Assembly (NCBI RefSeq): GCF_028583425.1
Contig: NC_072800.1
Span: 90,720,501-90,784,500, forward strand
Direction of reading: 5' to 3'
Source: Eublepharis macularius
Lineage: Eukaryota > Chordata > Lepidosauria > Squamata > Eublepharidae
Length of the DNA: 64,000 nucleotides
A model generated the notes under the pieces. That model made no database searches and was not told where the DNA came from. It saw nothing but the letters and a program-made list of their open reading frames with translations. Every line of letters starts with the position of its first letter. Position 1 is the first letter of the stretch. Below are positions 1 through 10,768 of the stretch, piece after piece. The position numbers were made by a program, and so were the translations under genes.

Positions 1-1005
1 TCAATGTTTACAATCCTTAAGAGTCAGAAGTGTTTTGTTTAATACTTTGTTTAAAGCAATGTTTCTTCACAGATTTCCCTTTTCTACTCAGGTCCTGAGG
101 TTAGTTCGACACTGTTTTCTCTTTACAACAGACCCAGGGTCCTCCTTAGAGCCAAATCCCTTTCTAGACACTGGGCAGGAATTATTCTTCTTCACTTAAT
201 ACACTTGGGTTGAATGAGAGTCTCCACTTACTACCCACACACTCTACCAAAAACATACACCCAGTTCTTTCTTGGCTGTGTAAATGAATTTCAACTTGTG
301 CTGGCTTTTATACTTGGAATTCTTAACTAAAAGTCTTCCTTAAGACAATGTTGTTCCAGGTAGGAAAAACATTTTCCTTTCCCTCACTTCAGAGGAGAAC
401 TTGTCTAATTCTCCTTTTCAGACTCTCTCAGACACTCAACTGCCAAAAAAGAAAGAAACCGTCAGTACCAACTGTCATCCTCAGGGCTCATTCTGATTGG
501 CCAATCAGAGAGAGGAGGGAGCACCCTGTCAATGAAGCTCTCATTCCAGGGCATTGTTAACTCCTCCCCCTCCAACCCTCTGAGTAAGTTAGGAAATCTC
601 CTTTTTATAGTGCATTCCATCACACATGCATATGAGGGTATCCTATTTTATGCTTAAAACAACCCATATTAGAATGCGCAGAGAGATTCTGACTTGTCCA
701 AAGCCATCCAAAGAGCTTCATGACTGAGCAGGGATATTAACTAGTCACATGAGTCCAAGTGATACCGTATACTACACAACCTTGGTTCTAGTAATAAACC
801 TGTTACCATTCCAGACAGCTCCTGCAGACATTATTAGGTGAGCAGGCAACCAGGGGGCAAAGGACATTCAGTGAAAATGTAAACTGATGTACATTGGGAT
901 AAAAAATCAAGAGTTTAAATATGTATTGATAGGATCTGATCTAGTGGTGACTGACAAGGAAAGAGATCTTTAAGTCCCTCAAGATTACTCATCCACTGTA
1001 TGTTT
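1..1005. other. Intronic DNA with no recognised feature
   Basis: No Ig-like or other recognisable coding exon and no clear repeat family was seen here on either strand. Since the first coding exon of OBSCN lies to the right on the minus strand with its donor at 13,522, this stretch should lie inside the following OBSCN intron, which is therefore longer than 13.5 kb. Short open frames here have no recognisable similarity. Confidence 0.4.
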
Positions 1006-1008
1006 AGG

Positions 1009-1440
1009 GTTGCCAGGTCCCTCTATCCTCCCGCCAGGAGGTTTGAGACTGGGCACTTGCCTTCTCCCTGGCCATTTCAAACCCTCCAGCACTCCAGCAG
1101 TGACATGATGACATCACTTCCGTAAGTGACGTTGTCACGTTGTCTGCACAAGCGCTTCTGCACTTCACACGGTTCCAATTCTACTGGTTTGGGGCCCAAA
1201 TCAGCCCCAAACGAAGTGCAGAAATGCTCCTGCAGGCAACATAATGACGTCACTTACAGAAGTGACGACATGACAGTAGGAAGCGTGCACACAGCGCATG
1301 CTCCTGAGGTGCCTGCCAGTGGCGGGCAAGCTCTGAAAGCTTATCCCCTCCCACTGATTGCCCAGTGATTGGCGGACAAGGGGGCAAATCCCCAGGAGTT
1401 TGCCTGCCACCGGTAGACGCCTAGGAATCCTATGTATGCG
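1009..1440. repeat. Foldback repeat with internal inverted GTCAT/CACTT blocks
   Basis: The element starts with a GGGTTGCCAGG-type end. It contains two blocks in opposite orientation (around 1,100-1,170 and 1,215-1,275) that share the words ATGACATCACTT, GAAGTGACG and AAGTGCAGAA, so it can fold on itself. It looks like a non-autonomous DNA transposon, but no clean target duplication was found and the right end is approximate. Confidence 0.4.
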
Positions 1441-1502
1441 GTAGTGGTGAAAGAGGCACATTGTGGCTGGGGATTATTATGGAAGGCACTGAACAGAAAA
1501 GA

Positions 1503-1628
1503 ACTAATATGAGAGCTCTGACTCTTGAAAGCTCACTCCCTGGAAATCTAGTTGGTCTTTAAGGGGCTACTAGACCCAAATTTTGCTCTTCTATTACAGA
1601 CCAACATGGCTACCCACCGAAAACTATC
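1503..1628. repeat. MITE fragment (AAGGxGCTACTxGAC family)
   Basis: It carries the words GAAAGCTCACTCCCTGGAAA, GGTCTTTAAGGGGCTACTAG and ACCAACATGGCTACCCA. Related pieces recur at about 11,055-11,145 and 25,605-25,700. This is a dispersed squamate-type repeat, probably non-autonomous DNA transposon debris. Confidence 0.5.
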
Positions 1629-2149
1629 ATAATGATTGTATAGACCAACAGTGTGGCCACATTTGAAATGCAATTGTTTGGGTCTGTTTATTCTGTCTCA
1701 AAAATCAGGTCGCATCTTAAAAACTAAAAAGAAAAAAATTCCACAGGAGCTTTCGTGAGTCAGAGCTCACTTCCTTACATGCGTAGAAGAGATGCATCTC
1801 CTTGCAGCTTCTTCTCCCCAAATTTCTTTTTCCTCCTGAATGTTTCAAAGGTCAGAAATAAGTCGTATCCAGTGTCCTTCAAGAGGTTGCCAGTGGGTAC
1901 AAAGGTTATAAATCATTGCCAACAGCGTGACAGTCCACCTGTTTGAAATAACAGGCAGTACTTCCAGTATGACAAACAACTTTCCCCTTGCTCTCTTGTC
2001 TGTTTGGAATAATTTGAATGTTTAAACAATCGGTTACTTTAGAGATGAACACACAGCATTCCAAATTAAGGGCTGATCTCTGCACACGGTTACAGGAATT
2101 CATGCTAAGACGGTACCACTTCAGACTACTGGCAGGAGATCATATATTT

Positions 2150-2655
2150 AAATGCTCTCCCAGGTTCAAAGTGTTGGTTCTTACCTTTAAAGCCCTGAGC
2201 GGGTTGGGACCAGTATATCTTCGGGACTGCCTCTCCCTGTACGTTCCCCGGAGATCGCTCCGATCAGCGAATAAATATTTACTTGTGGTCCCCGGCCCTA
2301 AGGAAGCCCGCCTCGCTTCAACCAGGGCCAGGGCCTTTTCAGTCCTGGCCCCAGCCTGGTGGAACGCTCTGTCAATGGAAACCCGGGCCCAGCGGGACAT
2401 ATTATCATTCCGCCGGGCCTGTAAGACAGAGCTGTTCCGCCAGGCGTTCAGTGATTGAAGGGGGCGGTGCCATGTCAGCCTCCCACCTTTGGGGTGGGGA
2501 AGGTTCTCCCCACCACTGCACTTTGTTAATTTGTTTTATTATTTGTATATTGATTTTAGTTTTTGTTTTTATCTATTTTAACTGTTCACCGCCCAGAGCC
2601 CCTGGGGATGGGCGGTATATAAATTGAATAAATAAAATAAAAATAAATAAATAAA
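2150..2655 (+). mobile_element. L2-like LINE, 5'-truncated 3' end
   Basis: An open frame through 2,458 encodes the C-terminal end of a LINE polymerase (words RFKVLVLTFKAL, LAPAWWNALSMETRAQ, CKTELFRQAF). It is followed by a short 3' untranslated region with GGGCGGTATATAAATTGAAT and an A/T-rich simple tail. The same protein end recurs at 57.1-58.3 kb (plus) and 21.2-21.9, 12.7-13.1 and 27.0-27.3 kb (minus). Assignment to L2 rather than a sister clade rests on recalled similarity. It is a dead 5'-truncated copy. Confidence 0.75.
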
Positions 2656-2747
2656 AAATCTTCTTTCCTTTTATATGAAACACACCCCAACATAATTCCA
2701 AAGCGGCTAATGTAATATTGTAAGCAACAACATTAAAGTGAAATAGT

Positions 2748-3055
2748 AAAGAGTTCGGTAGCACCTTTAAGACTAACCAACTTTATTGTAGCATAAGCTT
2801 TCGAGAACACCAGCTCTCTTCATCAGATGCATCATCAGAGCTGTGGTTCTCGAAAGCTTATGCTACAATAAAGTTGCATCTGATGAAGAGACCTGTGGTT
2901 CTCCAAAGCTGACGATGCATCTGGCAAAGAGAGCTGTGGTTCTCGAAAGCTTATGCTACAATAAAGTTGGTTAGTCTTAAAAGTGTTACAGGACTCTGCT
3001 ACTTTGCAGCTACAGACTAACAATGCTAACTCCTCTGGAACATTAAAGTGGTAAA
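2748..3055. repeat. hAT-like MITE (CGAAAGCTTATGCTAC family), internally amplified
   Basis: It is flanked by GTAGCACCTTTAAGACTAAC and its complement and contains three successive copies of the TGTGGTTCTCGAAAGCTTAT core separated by ATCTGATGAAGAGA-like words. Simpler copies of the family (5.9, 26.8 kb) have one inverted pair, so this copy has amplified its centre. Confidence 0.65.
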
Positions 3056-3921
3056 AGTTTAAAATAAAAATAACAATTCCCACTATATTTTGGCAAATAC
3101 TCAGCCAGCAACTGTTTTGCTACGAGGCTAGCTTTCCTCAGGCATATAATTTTGTTTGCAGGAGACGAGATTTAAGTAAACCATCCACTTGTTCAGTGCA
3201 TTGCTGGACTTTCCGAAGAAGATGCCGTTTATTTTCTTCAAACATGCAGATATGGTCTTTGATACTCCCTGTTTGTAAAAATGTAATATTATTGTCCCTG
3301 GGCTTCATTTCCGTTTTCCTGCTTCAAAACATTGAAGAGAAGAGAGGAGCACAGCTGAATTCCGGAGCAATGCACTTTGGCATACCATCACAGCTACTTG
3401 CTGACATTTGAAACTTCAGAAGTACTCTTCCCCCCCCCTTTCAAGATTTAGCGTGGGGGGTTTCAAAAAGTCCTGACACATCACCAGCCCTTGACCAATA
3501 TAATCTTTGTCTCCCCCTCACTCTGACACATCATCACATGTAAATTTAATAAAGTTACGGTGATTACTTTGCAGTCACAGTTTTCATTCCAACAAGAATT
3601 AGTAAATTTATGGGTTTGTTGTGGAGGTGGGGAGAATTGCCATGTAAAAATAACAGCAGTCTTGTAGCACTTTAAAGACTAAGGGGAAAATGGGGTTTGC
3701 GTATTTTGGGTTTTTTTCCCCAGATAGGGTTGCAGAGGGAGGGGGGGAAAGGCTGTCAGTCAATGGTGTAACATCCATTCCAGGGAAAACCTGGAAGTGA
3801 TGTCACACCTCTCTAGGAATTACCAGAAACTCTAGGTTAAAGCATAGAGTTGTATGGCTATTTCTAAGCAGGACTTAGTGCTTTCTTCACATTTCTAATT
3901 TATAGTGTAGCCAACTTTAAG

Positions 3922-4952
3922 CAGGGGTCATTTTGTAGAAAAAGAGCTGGAGGAACTCATTAGCATAACTCATTAGCATATGCCACACCCCTTGACATCA
4001 CCAGAAGTGTGTCATTAGCATAACTGATTTGCATATGCCACACCCCCTGACATCACCTATCCTGGCTGTTTTGGACCCAATCCTGGCCATTCAGGGCCAA
4101 AATTAGGACCAAAATGGCAAAAAGGGGCCGAAAATGGCCAAAAAGGAGCCCAAAATGGTTAGGATTGGGCCGCTGCTGAGCAGGAGAGTGATCCACCACC
4201 TGTCAGAGGACTGATCTTGGCCATTTTGGACCAATCCTGGCTGTTTTGGGCACAATCCTAGACATTTTGGGCATGAATTGGGCCCAAAATGGCTGAAAGA
4301 GGCCCAAAATAGCCAAGATCGGGCCTGAAATGGCTGGGATTTGGCTGCTGCCACATGGGGGAGTGTTCCCCTACCTAGCAGTGGCCCAACCGGGGCTGTT
4401 TTCACCCCAATTTGGGACAAAACCACCTGATCCAGGCCGAAATGGGCCCAAAATGGCCACTTTGGGCATGTTTGGGCCTTGATTGGGCCCAAAGGCCCAG
4501 ATCGGATCAGTGCCGGGCACAGGAGGGGTCCCTCACCAGGCACCAACTCAATCCTGGTGGTTTTGGCCCTGATCCTGGCCAAAATGGGCCCTGAATGGCT
4601 GACCCGATACAGCCATTTTCCTGTGTTTGTTCATTTCTGCAGTAACTTTTGACCCTAGAAAAGTCATTCCTGGGGATGTTGGACCTGAGCAAAGGAATAG
4701 CCATGAGAGTCGGGGGGGGGCTGCAGTAGGGAGGCCAAAATGGGCCCAAAACGGCCGGGACCGGGTTGGTGCCAGGCAGAGGAGGGTTCCCCCACCTGGC
4801 AGCAACCCAATCTGGGCCATTTCGGCCCCAATCCAGGCCGAAATGGACGCAAAATGGCCAAAAATCAGGTGGTCAGGGCCACCTGACACGTGACCTCTTG
4901 GGAGAACTGCCAGAACTGTGTTCCTGCACATTCCCCCTCAAAATGAGCCCTG
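3922..4952. mobile_element. Non-autonomous hAT element, copy 1 (1,031 bp)
   Basis: The ends are CAGGGGTCATTTTGTAG and, inverted, CAGGGCTCATTTTGAGG, with the CAGGG...CCCTG start typical of hAT transposons. It is flanked by 8-bp repeats ACTTTAAG (3,914-3,921) and GCTTTAAG (4,953-4,960), 7 of 8 matching. The interior consists of many diverged short units such as GGCCCAAAATGGCC, giving spurious open frames on both strands. There is no transposase. Shorter copies lie at 9,407-9,852 and 22,996-23,381; this one has an expanded interior. Confidence 0.8.
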
Positions 4953-4962
4953 GCTTTAAGCC

Positions 4963-5180
4963 TAGGGTTGCCAGGTTCCAGTTGAGAAATTCCTGGAGAT
5001 TTTGGGGGTGGAGCCTGGAAAGGTTGGGGTTTAGGGACAGGAAGGGCTTCAGCGGGGTATAATGCTATAGAGCCTACCCTCCAAAGCAGCCATTTTCTCC
5101 AGGGGAACTGATCTTTGTCACCTGGAGATCACTAGTAATTCCAGGAGATCTCCAGCCACCACCTGGAGTCTGGCAACACT
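4963..5180. repeat. MITE of the AGGGTTGCCA...TGGCAACxCT family
   Basis: The terminal inverted words are AGGGTTGCCAGGTTCC and, at the other end, CTGGCAACACT. The interior word GGAGATCxCCxGxAATTxCA is shared with copies at 5.2, 6.1, 17.8, 19.0 and 24.3 kb. It is flanked by GCTTTAAGCC on both sides (4,953-4,962 and 5,181-5,190), which overlaps the target duplication of the neighbouring hAT element. Confidence 0.75.
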
Positions 5181-5229
5181 GCTTTAAGCCAGAACCAGAA
5201 TATAGTAAACTAAAATAGGCATACTCCTA

Positions 5230-5450
5230 ACAGGTGCCTGCCGGCTCTAGCTCGAGAAATATCTGGAGATTTAGGGGGTGGAGCCTAGGGAGGGCAGGGT
5301 TTGGGAAGGGGAGGGGCATCAGCAGGGTATAAAGCCACAGAGTTCATCCTTCAAAGCAGCCATTTTCTCCAGGGGAACTTATCTCTGAGATCTGGAGATC
5401 AGTTGTAATTCCGGGAGATCTTCAGCCACCACCTGGAGGCTGGTAACCCT
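5230..5450. repeat. MITE of the GGGTTGCCA family
   Basis: It contains the interior words GAAATATCTGGAGATTTAGG, CAGCCATTTTCTCCAGGGGA and GAGATCTTCAGCCACCACCT and ends in GGCTGGTAACCCTACC. The left end is degraded (GGTGCCTGCCGG). Confidence 0.7.
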
Positions 5451-5867
5451 ACCACAAACATAAGTTATAAGGTGTATTCATTATTATGAAAAGCCAGCTA
5501 ATTTCTGGATCAGTCCAACAAAGATATTGGGCCTATAACATTGATGGCTGAGCCACAAATGCTTACTAGATTCTGCCACCAAAATTATTTTAGTAAATCT
5601 GGAGGCTATAAATGGGAGATTCCAATCCTGTAGCTGCAGTGTTTTCCACAATTAACTTGAAACATCTTGACAGTTGCTTTTGCACTAGGACGGCTTCCAG
5701 CATTGCCCCCAAACACCATAACATATGACCAGGGCAGGGTCCCTGCGTTCAAAAGAGTCAAGATGCCCCTTGCTTGTTGGACAAGGAAAACCAAAGCAGA
5801 AGTTGAGGAATGGAGAGCTCAACAGCTAGGAGGTTTCAAAGTGTGTGGAAAAACCACTCCCAGGATC

Positions 5868-6095
5868 TAGATACAGAGGAGTTAGCCGTGTTAGTCTGTA
5901 GTTGCAAAATAGTAAAAAGCCCAGTAGCACCTTTAAGACTAACCAACATTCTTGTAGCATAAGCTTTGGAGAACTACAGCTCTCTTTGTCAGATGGGCAT
6001 CTGACGAAGAGAACTGTGGTTCTCCAAAGCTTATGCCTCAATAAAGTTGGTTTGTCTTAAAGATGCTACTGGACTTTTTACTATTTAAGATCTAG
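5868..6095. repeat. hAT-like MITE (CGAAAGCTTATGCTAC family)
   Basis: The element runs from ACAGAGGAGTTAGCCGTGTT to TGGACTTTTTACTATTTA with an inverted core around TCTGACGAAGAGAACTGTGG. It is flanked by GATCTAGAT on both sides, consistent with an 8-9-bp target duplication. Confidence 0.75.
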
Positions 6096-6137
6096 ATAGG
6101 CAGTTTTCCAAACTCCCTGGCCCAAATCCCACTAACT

Positions 6138-6307
6138 AAGGTTGCCAATCTCTAGGTGGGGCTTAGAGATCACCCATCAGCTCCTCTAGAGAAAATGGCA
6201 GCTTTGGAGGGTGGATTCTACGGTGTTATAACCTGTTGAGTTCCCTCTTCCAAAACTCTGCCCTTTGCAGGCTCCACCTCCGAATCTCCAGGAGTTGGCA
6301 ACCCTAT
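6138..6307. repeat. MITE of the GGGTTGCCA family, short copy
   Basis: It begins AAGGTTGCCAATCTCTAGG and ends GGAGTTGGCAACCCTA, with the shared middle words AGAAAATGGCAGCTTTGGAG and GTGGATTCTACGG. Confidence 0.7.
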
Positions 6308-6395
6308 GCACTAACTTTGGATCCAAAAACCACTAAACAGTGGGAAGGCCATATTTGTAAAAAAAATTGTTATGCTTTGCTACTGAAGCCAAAAG

Positions 6396-6456
6396 TGCAG
6401 GGGGTTGGACTAGATGGCCTGTAAAGCCCCTTCCAATGGTATAATTCTAGGATTCC
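6396..6456 (+). mobile_element. CR1-like LINE 3' tip
   Basis: GGGGGTTGGACTAGATGGCC followed by CCCCTTCCAATGGTATAATT and TAGGATTC is the characteristic 3' end of amniote CR1 elements. Only about 60 bp remain. Confidence 0.7.
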
Positions 6457-6739
6457 ACAGTTATGACGGCCAGAAGGTTGTTTTCCAGTGGATTATATAA
6501 ATGGGCTATGAATCCTGAGAAAATCTGTGGCAGCCCACAAATTACTAGGACTAGGTAGCAAACTATTTAACCACAAAGGTCATATAACCAGATATCCCTG
6601 CTATGGATGTACCATCGCTCAAGATAAAGGGGCATTCACAAGGACCCATTTTGTGAATTTGGGCGAGCAGATAAAACATCTGTAGCCAAGGCGAGTCCCA
6701 AGGCAGGGGGAAAGTTATATGGATTTCTTACTTCTTCTG

Positions 6740-7020
6740 TAGCCACCTCTTTCAACAGGTTGTGCGGTTATTTTGGTCATTCTTGGCAAGGGCCAAGAAG
6801 AGTGGCCTGAACCACGTGATGTTGGAAAGCTGCCCATCAGCCTCCATAATGTAAGCTGACTTGTTCTCAATGATGACAGCACCTCCTTTGTCAGCCTCCT
6901 TGACTATGTCAGAATTTTTTCCCCCAGAGGGTGCAGGTGGTATGTTCTTCAGAACTAAGATTGTAAGGCAACGGCTGCAGTTTGCTAACAATGGTTTGGA
7001 TCCTACCTTTTCTACCACGT
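6740..7020 (-). pseudogene. Penelope-like retroelement RT fragment
   Basis: A minus-strand frame (6,752-7,018) contains DIVKEADKGGAVIIENKSAY, then QLSN. The [K/P]ADKGGAVV...Y...QLSD block is characteristic of the N-terminal part of Penelope-like (Neptune-type) reverse transcriptases, as I recall the family. No GIY-YIG part or remaining RT motifs were found nearby, so this is an isolated dead fragment. A DIRS-type origin is less likely. Confidence 0.55.
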
Positions 7021-7411
7021 TTCCTATTTCATCCTACCCAATCCCTTTCCACTGCTATGTTCCATGTGCTTTTGCTACAAGAGCAGCAGTGCCAACCAGA
7101 CCAGTGGTCCACCTTGTCTAGAAACCTGGCCAACTAGATGCTCCAAGAAGCCCTACAAGCAGGCGACAAGGTCAAAGCTTCTCCCTGCTGCTATTGCTAG
7201 CTCCTAGAATGGATATTGCAGTATATACTGTCTCTAAACATGGAGGTTCGATTTCATTATTGTAAGTAATAGCCATTGGATGGGCCTGTCCTCCATAAAT
7301 TTGTCTTATCACATTTTAAAGCCATCTAAACTAGAGGTCACCTCTCAATCTGTGACAGTGAACACCACAAATCAATTACTCTACCTCCTTTTGCCCATCT
7401 TGAATCCTTTC

Positions 7412-7791
7412 TAGAGATGGGCATGAACCAGGAAAATGGCGGTTCGTTGCAGCTCATGGTTCGTCACGTTTCATGAACCACGAACCATGAACCGGCATGA
7501 AATTGTCCAGTTCGCAAACCGGTTCATTTGGTTCATGAATACGTCACTTCCGGGGCAGCAGAAGGTCTGCAGAAAGCCCATCCCACCCATTGCCTAGGTA
7601 ACAGATTGATCTGTGCCAGGCTATCTGCAGTGACAAACTGAAAAATGAACCAAACAAACTGGCCTAAAAATCGTCACGGTTTTTCAGAAATGCCCTCCGA
7701 TGAATGGCTGGTTCATGAACCAAAAAACGGCCTGGTTCGTGACAAACTTTGGTTCGTATTTGGTTCATATTTCGGTTTGTGCCCACATCTA
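7412..7791. mobile_element. Non-autonomous hAT element (GGTTCGTGAACC-rich)
   Basis: The ends are TAGAGATGGGCA and TGCCCACATCTA. The flanking 8-mers are ATCCTTTC (7,404-7,411) and ATTCTTTC (7,792-7,799), 7 of 8 matching. The interior has many alternating GGTTCATGAACC / GAACCAxGAACC palindromic words. A shorter relative is at 11,400-11,567. Confidence 0.75.
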
Positions 7792-8154
7792 ATTCTTTCC
7801 TTTTATTTATAGTTCACTTGACCATTGGTCTTAAGCTTAAATCACAAAATTACATCAATTAGCAAGTTTAAAACATCATAAAACCATAAAAGACATCATA
7901 ATTCAGAATCAAATAAAACATTCAAGGATAAAATATCCCAATAAGAGAAACATAGTATAAAATACATAGTGGGAAAGGATAAATAAGTTATGATTAAATG
8001 CCCATCTTGTACCTATCACACATCAACTTTGTTGGATGCCTACAGGTTCGAATATTATGGGAAAATCTTTCTTCACCTCGTACATCATTTTGGAAACCTC
8101 TACCATGTCACTCACCATCTTATTTTCTCTCTAAAGCAAAAGCCCCAAGCACCT

Positions 8155-8226
8155 GAGAGCCAAGCTACAAGTGATGAATTACACTTGCCTGGCAAGTGTA
8201 ATTCATCACTTGTAGCTTGGCTCTGA
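8155..8226. repeat. Near-perfect 34-bp-arm palindrome
   Basis: Arms of about 34 bp (AGAGCCAAGCTACAAGTGAT onward) meet around a single central base with no mismatch that I can see. The arm sequence is the terminal inverted repeat of a MITE family; a larger related copy is at 15,748-15,985. This is an end-to-end minimal derivative able to form a strong hairpin. Confidence 0.75.
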
Positions 8227-8442
8227 GTCTTTCCTTATAAGGAATGTGTGCCAACTTCTTGACCATAGTGGTTGTCCATTTCTGCACCTTTTCTAGTACT
8301 ATAATAATGTGAGAATATATTTTCAAATTCATCCAACAAATTCATTCTCAAGCAAGGTAGCCATTTTAGTCTATCGAGAACCCAGAGTCCTATGGCATCA
8401 TAAAACCCGTTTGCCAATAAATTTGGTAGTCATTAAGGTGCC

Positions 8443-8668
8443 ACATGCCCTGACCTGGATAGCCCAGGTGAGCCTGATCTTGTCAGATCTCAGAAGCTAA
8501 ACAGGGTTGGCCTTGGTTAGTAATTGGATGGGAGACCTCCAATAAGGACCAAGGTTGCAGAGGCAGACAATGACAAACCTCCTCTGTTCATTTCTTGTCA
8601 TGAAAACCCCACCAGGGGTCGCCAAAAGTCAGCTAAGACGTGAAGGCACTCTCTGCCACCAACTCTTC
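8443..8668 (+). mobile_element. 5S rRNA-derived SINE
   Basis: The words GCCTGATCTTGTCAGATCTC, AGAAGCTAAACAGGGTTGG, GGTTAGTAATTGGATGGGAG and ACC follow the order of vertebrate 5S rRNA including its internal promoter region. The non-rRNA body (GCAGAGGCAGACAATGACAA, AAAGTCAGCTAAGACGTGAA) shows that it is a SINE and not a 5S gene. A second copy is inverted at 22.6 kb. Confidence 0.8.
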
Positions 8669-9406
8669 CCTGTTTATTCATTAAGATGCCAAAGAACTCA
8701 TCATTCATTTAAACTACTTCCCCACTAACTAAGCATCCTTTCACCTAATATTGTTTGGAGATTTTTTTTTTTAAGGAGAGATTTTAACCATCTCAAAACT
8801 AGCTTCAGTTTCGGCGAGCTTTTGGAAGATCTCTTAAACCTTACTGGAATAAACAGCACTGACTTTTCCAGCTCATCTTCCAGATTGTTTAATCCTGCAG
8901 TGAAAAACCAGGTTATGCTGCCACTGTTGTTGATACGAGTTTTGCATTGTCATTGGGATAAAATAACCACACAGAGGTGCTGCCAATGAGTGCTGTCCTG
9001 TATACTGAATCAGCTGCTCAAATATAGCTCCAATGGAAGGCAAGCTATTTTCTCACTAACCCACAAGCAAACTTTGTTGCCAACGGAAACATCCCCAACT
9101 AAGGACCCGTTTCAGTTTTCCTAATACCTCTACTTCTACCGAGTTTTTTAAAATATAATTTACAATTTTGTCACATATCTAAGAACTACGAAGGCCAGCA
9201 ATCCCCCCCAAATGGCCAAGTGTTTCTTGGTCCCCATCTGGTTCTTCAACAGGAAAAAAAGAAACTTGCTTTGTGTTGCTCCCCACTAGGTGGCTGGCAC
9301 ATGATCACCCCGTAAGTTTCAGGTCGAATGGAGATTTGACCCTGGGTTTCTCTGGAAAAACCAAATACCTTACAGGGTACCAATAGCGGGGAGGGGCAGT
9401 AATGGG

Positions 9407-9852
9407 CAGGGCTCATTTCAAGGGGGAATGCACAGGAACGCAGTTCCAGCAGTTCCCCAAAGAGGTCACATGTCAGGTGGCCCCGCCCACCTGACTCTCG
9501 GCCATTTTGGGCCCGTTTCGGCCTGGATTGGGGCCGAAACAGCCTGGATTGGGCCTCTGACAGGTGGTGGATCACTCTCCCGCTCATCAGCGGCCTGATC
9601 CTGATGATTTTGGGTCCCTTTTCAGCTATTTTCAGCCCTTTTGCCATTTTGGGCCCAATTTTGGCCCTGAATGGCCAGGATTGGGTCCAAAACAGCCCGG
9701 ATAGGTGATGTCAGGGGGTGTGGCATATGCAAATCAGTTATACTAATGACACACTTCTGGTAAGAGCAAGAGGTGTGGCATATGCTAATGAGCCATGCTA
9801 ATGAGTTACACTAATGAGTTCCTCCAGCTCTTTTTCTACAAAATGACCCCTG
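9407..9852. mobile_element. Non-autonomous hAT element, copy 2 (446 bp)
   Basis: The termini are CAGGGCTCATTTCAAGG and CTACAAAATGACCCCTG. Flanking 8-mers are GTAATGGG (9,399-9,406) and GTAATAGG (9,853-9,860), 7 of 8 matching. Orientation is inverted relative to copy 1 at 3.9 kb, and the GGCCCAAAATGG interior is much shorter. Confidence 0.8.
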
Positions 9853-10019
9853 GTAATAGGGATCTTAAGGAAGCTCTTAGTAGTTGGCTCAGTCTGCTGA
9901 AAATATACACTGAACAAGAACATTTATTTTTATGCTTCTGATGCCAACCATTCATGGAGACCAAAATAAACAGACACGCTTGGGCTCAGGTGCAGAGCTA
10001 CAGACGTTTCTTTTAGTTT

Positions 10020-10188
10020 TGAGAATATCACTTTAGTGGCTGGGCTGTGAATCAGCAGTCTGCTGATTCAACTCCCACTCCTGCCATGAGTTCAGCAGAT
10101 GATCTTGGGTAAGCCACTCCTCTCAGCCCCAGCTGTACTGTGGAGTTAATAACACTGACTTTGTTCTCAGCTCTGAGTGGGGCACTAA
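10020..10188 (+). mobile_element. tRNA-headed CORE-type SINE, truncated
   Basis: It shares GGCTGGGCTGTGAATCAGCA, CTGCCATGAGTTCAGCA, CTTGGGTAAGCCACTCCTCT and GCTCTGAGTGGGGCACTAAT with the fuller copy at 10.55 kb, then stops at CTGT where a CR1 end begins. The middle resembles the conserved core of MIR-type SINEs (family knowledge). Confidence 0.65.
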
Positions 10189-10540
10189 TCTGTCGGGAGG
10201 TGGTGGGCTCTCCTTCTTTGGAGGTTTTTAAGCAGAGGTTAGATGGCCACCTGACAGCAATGCTTATTTGTGAATTTAGGCAGATCATGAGAGGAAGGGC
10301 AGGAAGGGTTACATCAGTGCTTAGTTCTCATGGCCCCTTCTTATACGCTCAGGGTAATGCCAATTGCCACCCTTGGGGTCAGGTAGCAATTTAGCTAGGG
10401 ATCCTGATGATGTTTTGTCATCTTTTGGGCATAGAGTAAGGGTGTGTGAGAAGAATGAGGTATTTGTTAATTTCCTGCATTGTGCAGGGAGTTGGACTAG
10501 ATGACCCTAGAGGTCCCTTCCAATCCTATGATTCTATATG
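10189..10540 (+). mobile_element. CR1-like LINE 3' end
   Basis: The words TTTTTAAGCAGAGGTTAGAT, GCCACCTGACAGCAATGC, GGGATCCTGATGATGTTTTG and GGGAGTTGGACTAGATGACC end with CCTTCCAATCCTATGATTCT, the classic CR1 3' terminus. No coding portion is preserved. Confidence 0.8.
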
Positions 10541-10544
10541 TCAC

Positions 10545-10768
10545 TGAAGCATAATGGTTAAGTGGTTGGGCTGTGAATCAGCAATCTGCTGGTTCGAATC
10601 CCACCACTGCCATGAGTTCAGCAAGTGGCCTTGGGTCAGCCACCCCTCTCAGCCCCATCTGCATTGTGGGGACAATAATAATACTGGATTTGTTCACTGC
10701 TCTGAGTGAGGCACTAATCTGTCTAGAAGAGTGTGGTATATAAGCCAATTTGTAAAAAGTTGTTGTTG
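10545..10768 (+). mobile_element. tRNA-headed CORE-type SINE
   Basis: A pol III A-box-like TGGTTAAGTGG and B-box GGTTCGAATCC sit 38-40 bp apart in a tRNA-like head. They are followed by a CORE-like segment (GGCCTTGGGTCAGCCACCCC) and an L2-like tail (GTGTGGTATATAAGCC) with GTT repeats. It is a SINE rather than a tRNA gene because no cloverleaf closes. Confidence 0.75.

Noticed and set aside
4103..5062. Cluster of overlapping 60-159-codon frames on both strands
   Set aside because: They arise from the GGCCCAAAATGG subrepeats of a hAT element that has no transposase.
8443..8668. 5S rRNA gene
   Set aside because: It is diverged, lacks the 5S 3' end and continues into a SINE body.
10545..10768. 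tRNA gene
   Set aside because: A and B boxes are present but the head does not close a cloverleaf and is joined to a SINE core and LINE-like tail.
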